Source: Whalleya microplaca (Eukaryota > Ascomycota > Sordariomycetes > Xylariales > Xylariaceae). From it: a DNA stretch of 64,000 nt. Where the stretch lies: the NCBI GenBank assembly GCA_022497155.1, contig MU385742.1:248001-312000 (forward strand). Direction: 5' to 3'. The translations under genes were made by a program, and so were the position numbers. Below the pieces are notes generated by a model. It saw only the letters and a program-made list of their open reading frames with translations, searched no databases and had not been told where the DNA came from. How positions within the stretch are numbered: the first letter of the stretch is position 1; every line of letters begins with the position of its first letter. Of the stretch, positions 23,696 through 35,483 are shown piece after piece.

Positions 23696-24025
23696 ATATA
23701 TACATCGGGTTGGCCTCCTTACTAACCTCCTTCAAGTTTAAACTGCTTCCTATTGGCGCCATTAATGAAGATATAAGTTAACTGTACTTTAGTATTTAGT
23801 GCGCTGCTCGGCTGCCATAAACTGTAACTGGAAGCTAACCTATTCGCCGTCTCTGCTGAGAAGGCATTTCGGCCATTGTAATTGCTTCAATATCGAGTTG
23901 TTGCAAGAGAGTAATATTAAAAAGAATATCAAAAGAAAAGCTACTTCGATTTGTCAAGAAAATGTATCGAGGGGCAGGTATCTCCACTATTACGCAGAGT
24001 GCAAATAGCCAACCCGATATATATA
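23696..24025. mobile_element. Possible 330-bp inverted-repeat element (MITE-like)
   Basis: The words ATCGGGTTGGC preceded by a TA run (23696-23714) and its reverse complement GCCAACCCGAT followed by a TA run (24008-24025) face each other across about 290 bp with no gene. This is the layout of a small non-autonomous DNA transposon. The exact match is only about 11 bp plus the TA run, and no target-site duplication could be shown. Confidence 0.3.
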
Positions 24026-24042
24026 ACAGTTGGCTTTAAACG

Positions 24043-24094
24043 GAACCCCCTTGCACAGCCCGAAGTACCGTATATCGTGATGAGAGACGTGATA
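24043..24094. repeat. Dispersed 52-bp repeat, copy 1
   Basis: The segment starting GAACCCCCTTGCACAGCC and ending GACGTGATA matches 34106-34157 at about 43 of 52 positions without gaps. Most differences are C/T or A/G. Confidence 0.65.
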
Positions 24095-25031
24095 TGTCAC
24101 TGGCGTTGGGGCATTCAGCTTTTGTGATTCCGGATATCGCATAGATGGCACATCAATCCGAAGATCGATGAGGTGCCGCGATGGGAATTGCACTTGCTGT
24201 ATCCCTAGTGTAGCAAGGCAGCAATCAAGGCGACCAAACTAAAAGAAATTTGTATTCAGAAACATCGTCGCTAGGACCTTCATTTTATTCAGTATAAAAT
24301 GTATATAGAGACAATAATCTAGGTGGAATGTCACATATATAATTATTCATAATAAACTCAGAATGTAAAGAAGGGGTGTCCCGGAAATGCTATCGCCCTT
24401 CTAATGTCAAAAACACATACCAACCCCGTAATGGGTAGTAACATAACAACCATTCAGTATTTTCTTTTGTTTTCTTGTGAGAAGCCTCTGCTGATCTCTT
24501 CTGTGTTGTTGGGGTTCTGACATACGTAACAGCCAATGTACCTCCTAGTGAGGTCAGCCACTAAGCACCGCATATTTCTATGTAGCGTCATTCATGGAAT
24601 TTAATTTTGCAACAGTGGAAGAAACTACATCCTAATGAATAAAATTTACCGAAGTGATTCAAGTGACGATAATGATACGAAGGGATGGATAAGTGCCAGT
24701 TCAATTCATAATCCTTAGCCCAGAGTCCTTAAAGCTACAACGTAGATTTAGCCACCCAACCAATTTTAATTCGTGACTTCTCAACTGCTAAGCTCTTGCT
24801 TGGGAAGTACGTACATAGTATGCAAAGGTTGTTGAATCCAATGTGAGACAACAAGTAAAGATACATTTGTATTCCTTACCTACATAGGCCCCTCACAGGT
24901 TTCTAGACTTTATGACACGCTCCATTGTAATATTTCACTGCATCACGTGGATCAAGGTCTGTATTATATCTGGGCAGAAATCCGGTCTTGTTAGCTTACG
25001 TGAAAACTTAGCTAGTATATTCAAACTGTTC

Positions 25032-25056
25032 CTGTTGCTGTTGCTGTTGCTGTTGC
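25032..25056. repeat. CTGTTG hexanucleotide repeat
   Basis: Four CTGTTG units in tandem. The frames reading through it (leucine-rich on +, asparagine/serine-rich on -) look like simple repeats, not genes. Confidence 0.6.
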
Positions 25057-26073
25057 TTGTGCAATCTTGTTGCCTATGGAACGCCATTGCCTGCGAATTG
25101 TTAATGCTTGTAGACCATGTGCTTGTAGATTGATGTTGCTTGCGAATTACTGTGAGGCCGCTAAGATACACCTGATGTTTTAGATATATAAAGTAGGCTC
25201 GCAGTCAACATGAAGATACTATGATCAAGTTGAAAATTACACTATATGCACTAAACCCACCTGTCTATGGTGCAGAATGGAAAGCCTGCTGTGTACAACG
25301 ATTGTTATATGCATGTAGTATTCTATGTAGAGCAGTTGCCTCCGCAGGCATGCTTCACAAATTAGACAGCACAAGTGCCTATGATGAACTTTTCAGTGGA
25401 TCACAGATAGCTCACTCCTAAACACAACTTCCAGAGATACTCCCCTCCGTATTACACGTCCTTCCCTATCTTCCTTCTCCCATCTTTCCATCATCACCAT
25501 CAAAATATTTCTCCATCCACAGACAGTCATAGACAGCCAGGGTTATTTCCTCCATAACAAATACTTATAAATCAGCACTGGAATATATTTCTGCCAGTCT
25601 ACCCGTCACTGCTTGCGACCACCAACAAACACATCCGAATAAGGCATCGTCACAATATTATCAAGGACAACTTCTGCAAGCAAGGCATCAATTTGACGAT
25701 AGGATTCTTGGTAGCAGATTGGGACACCCACTAGGAAAGTAAGTAATCTCCTCACCTAGTCAACCATATCTGCCAATAATTGTATGAATGCATGCCATGC
25801 CTTCCTGCCTATTAGCATCTGTTCATGCCCGTTGTCCAACCTCCTCACCGAATTCCGACGCGGCTACCATTGCTGCATTTATTTTACCAATTGGCAATAG
25901 ATGTCTTGACTCGGACTTCAGTACTACTACACCTCGCCTTCACCTTTCACATCCTTGCAACACCTTACCTTCAACATTCCCTTACTACAGCTAATAGATG
26001 CTGCCTATAACTGACGTCCCATTGTTACCAGACCATACCATCTTGTCACCTGCACCACGTGTTGGCATCAACA

Positions 26074-26659
26074 ATGGCACCCAAGTCATCTGCGGGATCG
26101 CAGCTTTCGCCTCGCGACATGGAAGTGCTTGCCAAGGCTTGGCACTGCTTCGAGACTGAACCTTCTGTAAGTAAACATCATGATTACGATGATCGCAGTT
26201 CACTCCTGTGCTACCCTTCTATGTATATTATATGCATCCTATACTATCCCAACATGATGATGACAGAACCAATGATGGCAACTAACCAAACAGTTGTAGA
26301 TCAACTATCAGAAGCTTGCCGATGTTGCAGGTTTCAAGAATGTCCAGTCGGCCCGGGCTTGCTTCCTTCCCATCAAGAAGAGGCTCATGAGCAGCGCTGT
26401 AGATGTCTCGGCTGAGAATGGTGGCGCCTCGACTGCTTCTGCTGTCTCTCCCACTAGAGCTACACCTACTAAGACTCCCCGCAAGCGCAAGGCTGATACC
26501 GACAAGACCCCCAGTTCGGTTAAGAAGACCAAACCTGCGGCCATCAAGCAGGCCGATGACGACAACGACGACCAGGAAGACTTGGGCAATGCAAAGGTGA
26601 AGAATGATACTGCTGTTGTGGTGAAGGACGAAGAGAACAATGATGATGGTGAGGTCTAA
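26074..26659 (+). CDS. Small basic Myb/SANT-like nuclear protein
   Basis: Fungal chromatin-type protein of 150 residues. Exons 26074-26166 and 26300-26659; the intron ends at TTGTAG just before ATCAACTATCAG, and the CAG a few bases earlier would put a stop in frame. The N-terminal half (about 12-58) has the pattern LSPRDMEVLAKAWHCF, then YQKLADVAGFKNVQSARACF and IKKRL. This three-helix pattern is common in small fungal proteins annotated as Myb-like/SANT. The C-terminal half is disordered: TPTKTPRKRKADTDKTP and a KKTKP cluster (nuclear localisation) followed by an acidic tail. The upstream in-frame GTG is not used. DNA or histone binding is inferred; the exact role is unknown. Confidence 0.8.
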
Positions 26660-26854
26660 GAATAGGACTGCCTTTGCAGCTCTTGGATCTGGCTCGACAA
26701 TGCCAATTCGGTCAACATGAAGGAAGGTCATAGGCTAGCATCAACAATGGAGCAAGATCATACCTCATTCACTGCCTCTCACACACTCTGATTCCATCTA
26801 TACTACTTTGCTAGCTTTTTATTGCCTAAATCGAGACATTGAAGTTTGTTGGAT

Positions 26855-26885
26855 CCCATGCCCTGGAATCCAGGGAGGCCATGGG
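26855..26885 (+). other. Strong hairpin downstream of the Myb-like gene
   Basis: CCCTGG (26861-26866) pairs with CCAGGG (26870-26875) across an AAT loop. The outer CCCATG (26855-26860) pairs with CATGGG (26880-26885) across a 4-base bulge. It lies about 200 bp after the stop codon, probably in the 3' UTR or at the transcript end. Confidence 0.6.
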
Positions 26886-27584
26886 CGTCACAAACCGTTT
26901 CGGACAGTTATTGTTTTGTTTTGTTTCCCACTTTTGACAACTCCGCTAGGTTCTTAGATACTTACGTAGTTAACTTGCTATAGTTGCCCTAACTTATATT
27001 GTTTGCATTCGTTGGTGGGTATGAACCACCCCACGAGTCACTTCATCTCATATTGTTTGATGTCTTGGTGCTGCTTCCGGACTATAGATATACCTAGATA
27101 CTTGAGAATCACCAGTAGGGGTCCTATTGTTATTGAATTACTGGATGACTCACTGACAAAGTACAATAGACTATGCTTTCCTATTCACTTTCTAGTTTTT
27201 TATGACGCAAACTTACCTAGGTACGTACCCTAAAGACCTGTTCCATTCACTATTCTGTGGCATTGATTGTCGCCTCAAGCAATCACCAACCGAAAACATA
27301 CAAATACCGACCACCCCCCGTTCCAGAACATAGCTTGTCTCTTCGTTTTCTTCCACATCCTTTACTGCTCACCAAATCGTCCCACGAAACCTTGCTCTTT
27401 GCAGATCACAACTACGCTCCATAACATCAGCTCGTGCGATCGATTATCTTTGTTACATCGGGTCGACCCCAACGAATATATCCCATATATATATCGCTTT
27501 TCTAAGCTTCCTAAGGTAACCTCGTCTGCATTATAATGTAGTATATTGGCTTATGCTAATTAACCTAGGACAAACTCCATCCCA
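26886..27584. other. Intergenic before the F-box/ankyrin gene
   Basis: No gene or clear signal seen apart from pyrimidine-rich and TATATATA-containing sequence near 27478-27500, less than 110 bp before the next ATG. Confidence 0.45.
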
Positions 27585-29189
27585 ATGGATCGGCTTTCAG
27601 ATCAAGATTCGAGATCATCCGTTGAGGTGATAGCTGGACCAAGCATCGAATGGCAACAAAAGCTGCCATTCGATATTATATGGTACATGGGGAAACACCA
27701 CATCGCGCACCCCAGAGACGTCTATCACCTTGCGCGAGTAAACCGAGAAACCTGGTCGGCCCTCTCCCGCGAAGTATACAGAGCCGATGTTAGGTATACT
27801 CGCGAATTGGAGGAACCAGAGGAATTAGAGGAACCCGCGCCCCCAATGGATGATCCTGAAAGTAATGATTATTATGTTACTCGCCGGGATATCTATTCAT
27901 CGAGACGATATATCGAGGGACCTCCACCGGCCTTGCATTGGGCAGTAGCAAAAGGCATAGCTACTACCGCAGACAAAGCTATCACTGCTGCTAAGGAGAT
28001 TTGGCCCGCCTACATTGATGTAAAGGACGCAAACGGTCAATCGCCTATTCATCTTGCTGCCGATAGAGGTGATTTGGCCATGATAAACACGCTTATCTCC
28101 GCTGGCTGCTTTGCTCAAGCCGTTACCTGGCGAACGGTAGAGCCTTGCGAGAGCGATCTGGGTCACAGCGGTCTTCAGCTCCTGACGGGGATCGAAATGC
28201 TGGGTGAGTGTTCATTTAAGTATGTGGACGCTCTGACCATAGCAATCGCCCAAGGCTTCGAAGATGTTGCATTGGACGCTTTGAAGCTTGCAGACTGGAC
28301 ACGAGAGTGGAGTCCCCGCCAAGTCTTGGCTGAACGAAGATGGGGGGTTCCTATCACTCCATTGACCTTGGCTGTCTATATTGGAAACATGGACATAGCC
28401 CTCAGTCTCCTGGATGGTAACAGTCCTCTGGATAGATTGCTGCTTGTAGCGGCCTCACGACCTTCTAACACTGCGATGCTGGAGCTTCTTCTGGCGAGAG
28501 GAGCGAATGTCACCTATACTGCAGAGTACGAAGATACGACAGCCCTGTTCCTCGCACTTCGAGTGACTTCCAAGGCAAATGCTGAGGTTCTCCTAGATGC
28601 GGGAGCGGAGATACATACCCTGAACGCTTGGGGCTATGCGCCCCTGGAGATTAGTGCTTGGCACGACGATTTACTGCCCATCACTAAGAGGCTGATCACG
28701 GAATATGCGACAGACCCAAGCAGTCCTGATGAAAGTGTTATGTCGGCTATATTTGGAGCCATCAGCCACTTGGATGTAGCCTTTGAAACTTTCAAATTTC
28801 TAGTTGGCACCGGCGCTTGGTTGAAGGGTACGCATCGAAGGAGCCGAAATGAGACATTCTGGGATACTCCGTTACACCGTCAACCGCCGCACTACGGGAA
28901 TATCATCATAGCTGTCATACAAGCCGAGCATTATAAGCACGAAGCCCTCAAGCTTGTTCTGGAGAGAACGCGCCATCCAGATGTCAAAAGGAAGTTTCGG
29001 GGCAAAGCGCCTCTGCACTATGCGATGGAGTATGAAAGGATTGACGCCGTGGCCACTTTAATGAAGCACGGAGCGGACTGTCGTTCAGTATCGATTGGTA
29101 CAGCACTCAGGTTCGCAAGGATGTGCAAAGAGGCGAACATCAAGAACCCAATCCAGAATCAGTTGAATCGCCTGTGTCAAAGCTCCTGA
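27585..29189 (+). CDS. F-box-like ankyrin-repeat protein
   Basis: Single-exon gene, 534 residues. Residues about 24-72 resemble an F-box: LPFDIIWYMGKH followed by DVYHLARVNRETWSAL. Ankyrin-type helices follow: ALHWAVAKG and SPIHLAADRGDLAMINTLISAG (about 112-175), LTLAVYIGNMDIALSLL (about 258-275), MLELLLARGANVTYTAEYED (about 298-318) and a late KAPLHYAMEYERIDAVATLM unit (about 484-505). An acidic low-complexity stretch of Glu/Pro sits at about 73-95. Such proteins are thought to present substrates to an SCF ubiquitin ligase, but the substrate is unknown. It is related in plan to the shorter gene at 35484; together they flank the NACHT-ankyrin gene. Confidence 0.85.
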   Translation: MDRLSDQDSRSSVEVIAGPSIEWQQKLPFDIIWYMGKHHIAHPRDVYHLARVNRETWSALSREVYRADVRYTRELEEPEELEEPAPPMDDPESNDYYVTRRDIYSSRRYIEGPPPALHWAVAKGIATTADKAITAAKEIWPAYIDVKDANGQSPIHLAADRGDLAMINTLISAGCFAQAVTWRTVEPCESDLGHSGLQLLTGIEMLGECSFKYVDALTIAIAQGFEDVALDALKLADWTREWSPRQVLAERRWGVPITPLTLAVYIGNMDIALSLLDGNSPLDRLLLVAASRPSNTAMLELLLARGANVTYTAEYEDTTALFLALRVTSKANAEVLLDAGAEIHTLNAWGYAPLEISAWHDDLLPITKRLITEYATDPSSPDESVMSAIFGAISHLDVAFETFKFLVGTGAWLKGTHRRSRNETFWDTPLHRQPPHYGNIIIAVIQAEHYKHEALKLVLERTRHPDVKRKFRGKAPLHYAMEYERIDAVATLMKHGADCRSVSIGTALRFARMCKEANIKNPIQNQLNRLCQSS

Positions 29190-30417
29190 GCCCTGCCAAA
29201 ATTATGGCACATGAGTAGGAGGCCGCCGACAGACGCAGTTGGCAAAGGACGCTACGGCTACTACGAGCATCGGGATGAGCATAGGGGTCGAGGTAGGAGG
29301 ATAGCTGGTTTACTGGAATATAAGACCTTTGGATATTAATACATGGTTTCTTGTAAATAGGACAAATGAAGAGGCTATGCACTGCCTTGCATGGTCATCC
29401 AATGCCATAATGTAAATGACTTGATTGTGATTGGGCTTGTATTGGTGAATTTAGAGACAAAGTCCAATAACTTTACCTGAAAGTGGTATCCTTAGCCAAA
29501 TATTTCACTGTGCATTGTCTAGCAGTTGAGTCCTAAAAACTCCTATATGGTTCCGGTGGTCGAACGCTTCACTTTTCTGCCTAATGACACGTGAACCTTG
29601 AATTATTCACACACATGGTAAGTCTTAGTATTGTAATATGAATATAGTATTGAATGCGGGCTGACATATTACCGCCGTCTGTCTTAAAGGGGCTCTGTCT
29701 CTTTTTAGCTTCATATATGATGTTATACTAATGAAACTATTATGGCCCTCGTTACCTTACTCTACGGATATTATCACTTGAACGTTGAGAATCAATGCAT
29801 GTCTGATATTATTTCTTAGAGTCGTCGGATATATTATAAATACCTATCAATTCTTCTGTAGGTGAACATTGTGCTAGTTACATAGCACTGCTCCTGCAAT
29901 AATATTGTCGTTTGCGTTTAGGGGTAATTACTGTGCGTTGAACAAACAGGTCCCATAATATAGCTAGTGATACTATAGTGGAGGTTTCTCTCTTCTATTG
30001 ATGTTGTTGAATTGAGGGTCAAGGACTGGTACAGTACAAGGCATGAATAGTAGCATTGTGTATATAACAGGCCATCTGCCACTCTAGAATAGCTGAACCT
30101 CAAGTCAATCTAAGCCTCATTAACCCTGTATTTCAACATATGTCACGCATTGAGAGTGCATATCAAAGAACATATTATGTGGCTGCCAAGCATTTTTCTA
30201 TACCCTCCACGGGTCTTGCATTCAAATAGGCAGAGGGTCTACGCCATTGGTTGCCAGTGCATATGGCTTGCATATGAGGTAGCCGGCTGCATGACTGCTA
30301 CCTAAAAACTGCTACTGTTACAAAACCCCGCCCAACGTTCATTTCAATAGGCAGACGTCACCTTCGTTGAGATATATAGGTACGTCCTTGGTCAGACTTG
30401 CCGGTCATCTACGCACA
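29190..30417. other. Intergenic, no gene seen
   Basis: Between the F-box/ankyrin gene and the NLR gene. AT-leaning sequence with no open frame of interest and no repeat that I can define. Confidence 0.45.
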
Positions 30418-33400
30418 ATGCGACGCATTGGGAAGCTTAAGGAACGCCTACTAAGAAGGTCAAACAAGCCGACCGTAAAAGGATCTCATGGGGACGCTGT
30501 AGCCCCATCATGGTGTGAAGGCTCTGAAGCTGCTTCTGACACAGGACTCATCATTAAACCGGAGACGTTATTGCTGCCCTCTGGGCTACATAAGGCCATC
30601 GAAGTACCGACTTCTGCAGCAGTACAATTGTCTTCCAAGAAGAGCGAAGAAATTGCCCTACACCTGACATCTGCTCAGCCTACCACTTTCGATATGGCAT
30701 TAACTGAGCCTAGCTGCGAAACCGACCCGTGGACTTGGGCATATAGTATAGTTCAAGACCGAGAACCTGAGCTGATGAGCGATTTCAAGGCTCACCTGGC
30801 GGACCTAGACCCTGCCGCTGAAGGGGATCTTTCAACGCTACAGTCTGTTAGGCACATCGTGGACCAGTTGTCAAAGGCTCGAGAAGCAAAGCAGTGGCGA
30901 GTGCCTCTTTTGAATAAAGACATAAAGATCCGGGAACATGCGGAAGGATTGGTAAAATTTCTCCTTTGGTCCGATCCTATTTTCAAAACCGCCCTCAGTG
31001 CTCAGCCGTACGCAGCCCTGGCTTGGTCCAGTGTCTCGTTGCTGCTCCCCGTAAGTAGTCTTCAAACTTACATATAGAAATAAACTAATTTCCGCAGCTA
31101 CTGACCAGCGCTACTTCGCAAAATGAGGCAATGCTAAAGGGCTTTGAATCGATCAACGACATCCAAGTCTACTGGAACATCTGCGAAAATGATTATCTCA
31201 AATTCTCGCGCCGAAATGAGCTCATCGAACGCATAGCTAGACTCTATTCGCACATCATCGAATACCAGGCACGTGTAATATGTCATCTCTCTAAAACTCA
31301 ACTTTCCCGTGCATGGCAGAAGGTTGCAGGCTGGAAAGACTGGGATGCGAAGGCTCAGGATGTCCAAAAGTTGAGCCAACAGTGCAGCGACTATTTCGAC
31401 CTCAATGAAAAGAAGAAGATTGAAGAACAATGGAGTTGCCAACTTCAAGAGATTCGAAAGTCTCGCGTAATTCTTGACACAATCCGACAAATTCTAGAAG
31501 CGAGCGGCAGACAGACCCGACAGATCTACGAAGACCAGAAAGAGACAGAGTTACTCCGAGACCTTGCATCAGACTATAAAGGAAACAAAGATTTCAATCC
31601 GAGGAGGGTGGAAGGTACGTGCCGCTGGTTTTTGAACGACAAGAGATTTCAAAACTGGAGGGACAGCAACACATCTAGCCTACTATGGGTCTCCGCTGGG
31701 CCAGGGGTTGGAAAGTCTGTCCTATCGCGAGCTCTGATTGATGAACATCATCTCTATACGAATATCTCTACCTCGACTATTTGTTACTTTTTCTTCAGAG
31801 ATGGCGATGACATAAACTCTGCTTTGAGCGCAATACTCCACCAACTCATCAGTCAGGACTTAGACGGTAGCATGATTCGGAACGCGCTTCGCAGTCATAG
31901 GAGTCATGGCAAAAGTCTAACACAAAATTTCTCTGAGCTATGGCAAATATTGATGAAATATGCTCAGTCACCAGATGCCGGAGAAATCATTTGTCTTCTC
32001 GATGCACTAGATGAATGCAAAGAGGATGGGAGGCGCCAGCTATTTGCGCAGCTACAAGATCTTTACCAGCAGAACAAGACGTCCTCCAACCCAACCAAGC
32101 TTAGATTCCTTATCACAAGTCGTCCTTACGATCACATGGAGCTGTCTTTTGGGAAATTGTCCGATACAACGGCATACATACACTTTGATGGCGACGACAA
32201 GTCTGGGCTAATCAGCAGGGAGATCAATCTCGTTATCGATGAAAAATTGAAGATGTTCACTCGTAGCTTTCCGCAAGAAGTGCGCCGTGTGATTTCTCAA
32301 CGACTAAAAAGCATGGAACACCGCACATACCTCTGGCTGCACCTCGTTTTCGATATAATTGAGAAGAGTCCCATCGAATACACGCGACGACGTGATATTG
32401 AACGTTTGTTGTCGGGTCTGCCGTCCCAGATATCCGACGCCTACGAGAAAATCTTGTCTAGAAGTAAAGATCGGATACAAACGAAGATCCTTTTGCAAAT
32501 TGTTCTTGCTGCAGCACGACCGCTTACCCTCGACGAAGCCAATGTTGCCCTGACATTGGCTTTGAGCAAAGACCGATTCGAATCGCACACTGAATTACTA
32601 TCAGACCGATGGCCGACTGAACATTTCAGGTCTGTTGTCAGGAACCTGTGTGGGCTTTTCATCAGTGTCCACGACTCGAAGCTGTATTTTATCCATCAGA
32701 CCGCAAGAGAATTTCTTGTCGACTCAGAGCCACGAGGTCAGTGGCAAGGGTGCCTGAGCATGTCGGAGGCACACAGCACTGTCTCGTTAGCCTGCCTTCA
32801 TAACTTATTTCTCCCTGATCTCTACGATCTCATTTCACCCTATGCGCATGATTTGCGCAAACCTTACCACGGATGTTTTCCCAACCACCATATCCAATAT
32901 TTATCCCCATTCCTCTACTATGCCGCTCTTTACTGGACTTTACACTATGTATCGCAAGAAGATGTTGTTGCTGAACGGTCTCTGAAGGACGCGCGTATGC
33001 TTTGTAAGGTTGATGGACCCCAAATCAGTTTATGGACATGCTTTCATCCGCGTCTGTGGAGGCACGTGTGGCGAGGCCGGCCTGAACTAGTTTTAGCAAG
33101 CGACCTTGGCCTAAAGTTGGTTGTTTGTGAGATCTTGCAAGAGGCAACGACAGATATCAACACACAAACTATTAGAGACGGCACAACAGCGTTACAAGCA
33201 GCATCGGCACGTGGCCATAAAGAGATCGTCCAGATACTACTCGCCAACAACGCCGAGGTCAATTTGAAAAGTAGCGCTGGCACAGCGCTACAACTAGCAT
33301 CAGTTGGTGGCCATATAGAGGTCGTTCGGATGCTACTGGACAACGGTGCAAACGTCAATATTCATCACGGATACTACGGAACAGCGCTACAAGAAGCATC

Positions 33401-33746
33401 GGCATCTGCCCATAAAGATATCGTCCAGGTATTACTGGATCACGGTGCAGACGTCAATGCTCAATACAAGGGACTTGGCACGGCATTACAAATAGCGTCA
33501 GCATCTAGTCACAAACAACTAGTGCAGATACTATTGGATTACGGTGCAAACATCAATGCCCACCACGAAAGTTTTGGCACAGCGCTGCAAATAGCGGCGT
33601 CATCTGGTGATATTGAGCTCGCTCAAATACTCCTGGATCGCGGCGCAGATGTCAGTGTCCAACATCCGAGTTTCGGCACGGCGTTTCAAATAGCGTCGGC
33701 ATGTGGTCATGAGGAGCTGGTGGATATCTTATTGGATACCTGTTAG
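30418..33746 (+). CDS. NACHT-ankyrin NLR-like (STAND) protein
   Basis: Fungal NOD-like receptor of the kind linked to non-self recognition and heterokaryon incompatibility. Exons 30418-31050 and 31098-33746 with a 47-bp GT-AG intron, in frame; 1093 residues. The ATG at 30418 is preferred over an upstream TTG. Residues about 103-320 match the NACHT-N/NWD N-terminal domain (PWTWAYSIVQ, then AALAWSSVSLLLPLLTSAT). The NACHT NTPase has Walker A GPGVGKS (412-418) and Walker B CLLDALDE (510-517). A winged-helix-like part and the LYFIHQTAREFLVDSE block typical of these proteins follow. The C-terminus (about 902-1093) has six ankyrin repeats such as GTALQIASASSHKQLVQILL, very similar to each other. 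By family it would oligomerise on binding a ligand; the N-terminal effector output is not clear. Confidence 0.93.
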
Positions 33747-33866
33747 GATCCTTTGTTCAGATCATGTATGTAGATGTTGTTCGGAGAACCACTGTAACAA
33801 GGGCTGTACCTAGTTCCAATCCCCGTGTGACAACCACCTTTCATTTAGTTCTTCATGCAACAGCTA

Positions 33867-34069
33867 TGTTATTCTGCTACCTAATACGTTCATCTCGTGA
33901 CAATAGCGGTGCATGATGAAATAGACGCAGGTTATAAGTAGTATAGTAGTTATTATTAGAGAAGTATCATCACTAGAGTCAGAGGAGGCCCTGCCTCCTA
34001 TATATAAGCCACAACTTGTGAGGCGTCCAGCCACCTGAATTATCAGCCACACATCCCTGTATTCCGACA
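33867..34069 (-). mobile_element. Possible solo LTR relic
   Basis: Read on the minus strand, this 203-bp segment starts TGTCGGAATACAGGG and ends GCAGAATAACA, so it has the TG...CA ends of an LTR. It also has a TATA-like CTTATATATAGGAGGC about 60 bp inside, a layout seen in fungal copia LTRs. No second LTR, primer-binding site or internal gene is present. The 5-bp flanks (AGCTA and TACAG) do not match, so if it is an LTR its target-site duplication has been lost. Confidence 0.35.
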
Positions 34070-34105
34070 TACAGCATACAGATATACAGCAGACAGCTTC
34101 AATAT

Positions 34106-34157
34106 GAACCCCCTTGCGCAGCCTGAAGCCCCGTATATTGTGCTAGTAGACGTGATA
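34106..34157. repeat. Dispersed 52-bp repeat, copy 2
   Basis: About 43 of 52 positions match the copy at 24043-24094. It lies 37 bp beyond the end of the candidate LTR, so it may be part of the same decayed element. Confidence 0.65.
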
Positions 34158-35483
34158 CATAGGTTTCAACTTTCCATGCGAGAGCCACAGATAATTGCTT
34201 GATGCAGCGCCACCGTATGGATACACAGTGATTGGTCAGTTGATGTTTAACAAAAGGTTCAATATTCAGAGCAAACACACACAAGAGCAGCAGCAGCAGT
34301 ATTGAGCACAAGTCGCTGCCAGATCGTCCAGGTATTGCTAGCCAAGTACGCAATACACAATGTTTGCGTAACTCAATCGACTGCTAGTCACTGCCTATGA
34401 GCACATCGGCTTGCTTGGTAGGATCTAGATAATATACAGCTCTAAAAATAGAAGAGGTGATGGTTCTTTTTAGGATTCTTTGTTTCGTTTTGTATATAAT
34501 GTTGTTTAAAGGATAATCCTGTAGTTAGCTCCTCTTGTAACAATAGTTTTGTCTTCCATTATAACAGCTCTAGCGTTTCCATCAGGTGTTTCAATCAAGT
34601 CAGATTAAATCAAGATAATCTTTCAACATCAATTGAGCCAAATTGACTCAATTTATTCAAATTGTAGCTTGAATCAAAGATATTGAAATCTTGACTTAAT
34701 TGTTGTCAAGTCCTGTATTGAGGTAATTAGCTTGGCCGAGGTTATAGAGGAACACAATTAAGTAAAACTAGTTTCAGTTAAATCAAATCAAGTTACACTT
34801 TCCTTGAAGGAAACTCTGAAAGTATTAAACGTATTACTTTAATTTCGACCAGATAATAGGTACCTACCCGTATCCCGCTGACAACGAGACCGGGACCCCT
34901 GATAGGGGCAATATATATAGTCGATTGGCTATGGAAAATTCTTGTATAAGAGCTGAAAGGGTAACAATGAGTTCCCCAAACACATCCACCACACAAGCAT
35001 GCAGAATAAGAGATCGGAAACGCTGGAACGATGCTGATTGATTTGATTGGATCTTTGTAACGTGCGATTAGAGAATATAAATACCAATCCCATCAGCCAG
35101 GAAGACAACTCCATCTAATATTAGGCCCTGCGATTCCTGTACAATTAATTTAGTAGGTAATAATATGAATTGTAAGTATGTCTCGATGATTTAATAGCAT
35201 TAATCGTCAGTCATAGGTCAATCGTTCCCATTGCTCTTCTCCAGAAAAGCGTAACCTACTCACTGTCACGATGTGAGCGCGTGAGGTAGCAAAACAACAC
35301 AGTTGTTACACGAGCTAACTAAAAACTTGTTTTTCGAACGACCTCTATAGATACAAAACCAACAAAGGGGCCTAACAGTTATCTATTTAACTCTCCATAA
35401 TTGTACGTTGCTTTCTGTCATTACTAGTTCTAAGTACCAAATTACCTTACCCTTCATACTTGACGAGATTAAGACATACTGAG

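Larger units (their letters stand above)
23276..26073. other. 2.8-kb intergenic region with repeat traces
   Basis: No gene is supported. The stretch contains a candidate inverted-repeat element (23696-24025), one copy of a 52-bp dispersed repeat (24043-24094) and a hexanucleotide repeat (25032-25056). The final 600 bp before the basic-protein gene are pyrimidine-rich and may include an intron-containing 5' leader (GTAAGT at 25738). Confidence 0.45.
33747..35483. other. Intergenic with transposon traces
   Basis: No gene. The stretch holds a candidate LTR-like relic (33867-34069), the second copy of the 52-bp dispersed repeat (34106-34157) and an AT-rich imperfect palindrome near 34630-34720. 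Confidence 0.5.
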
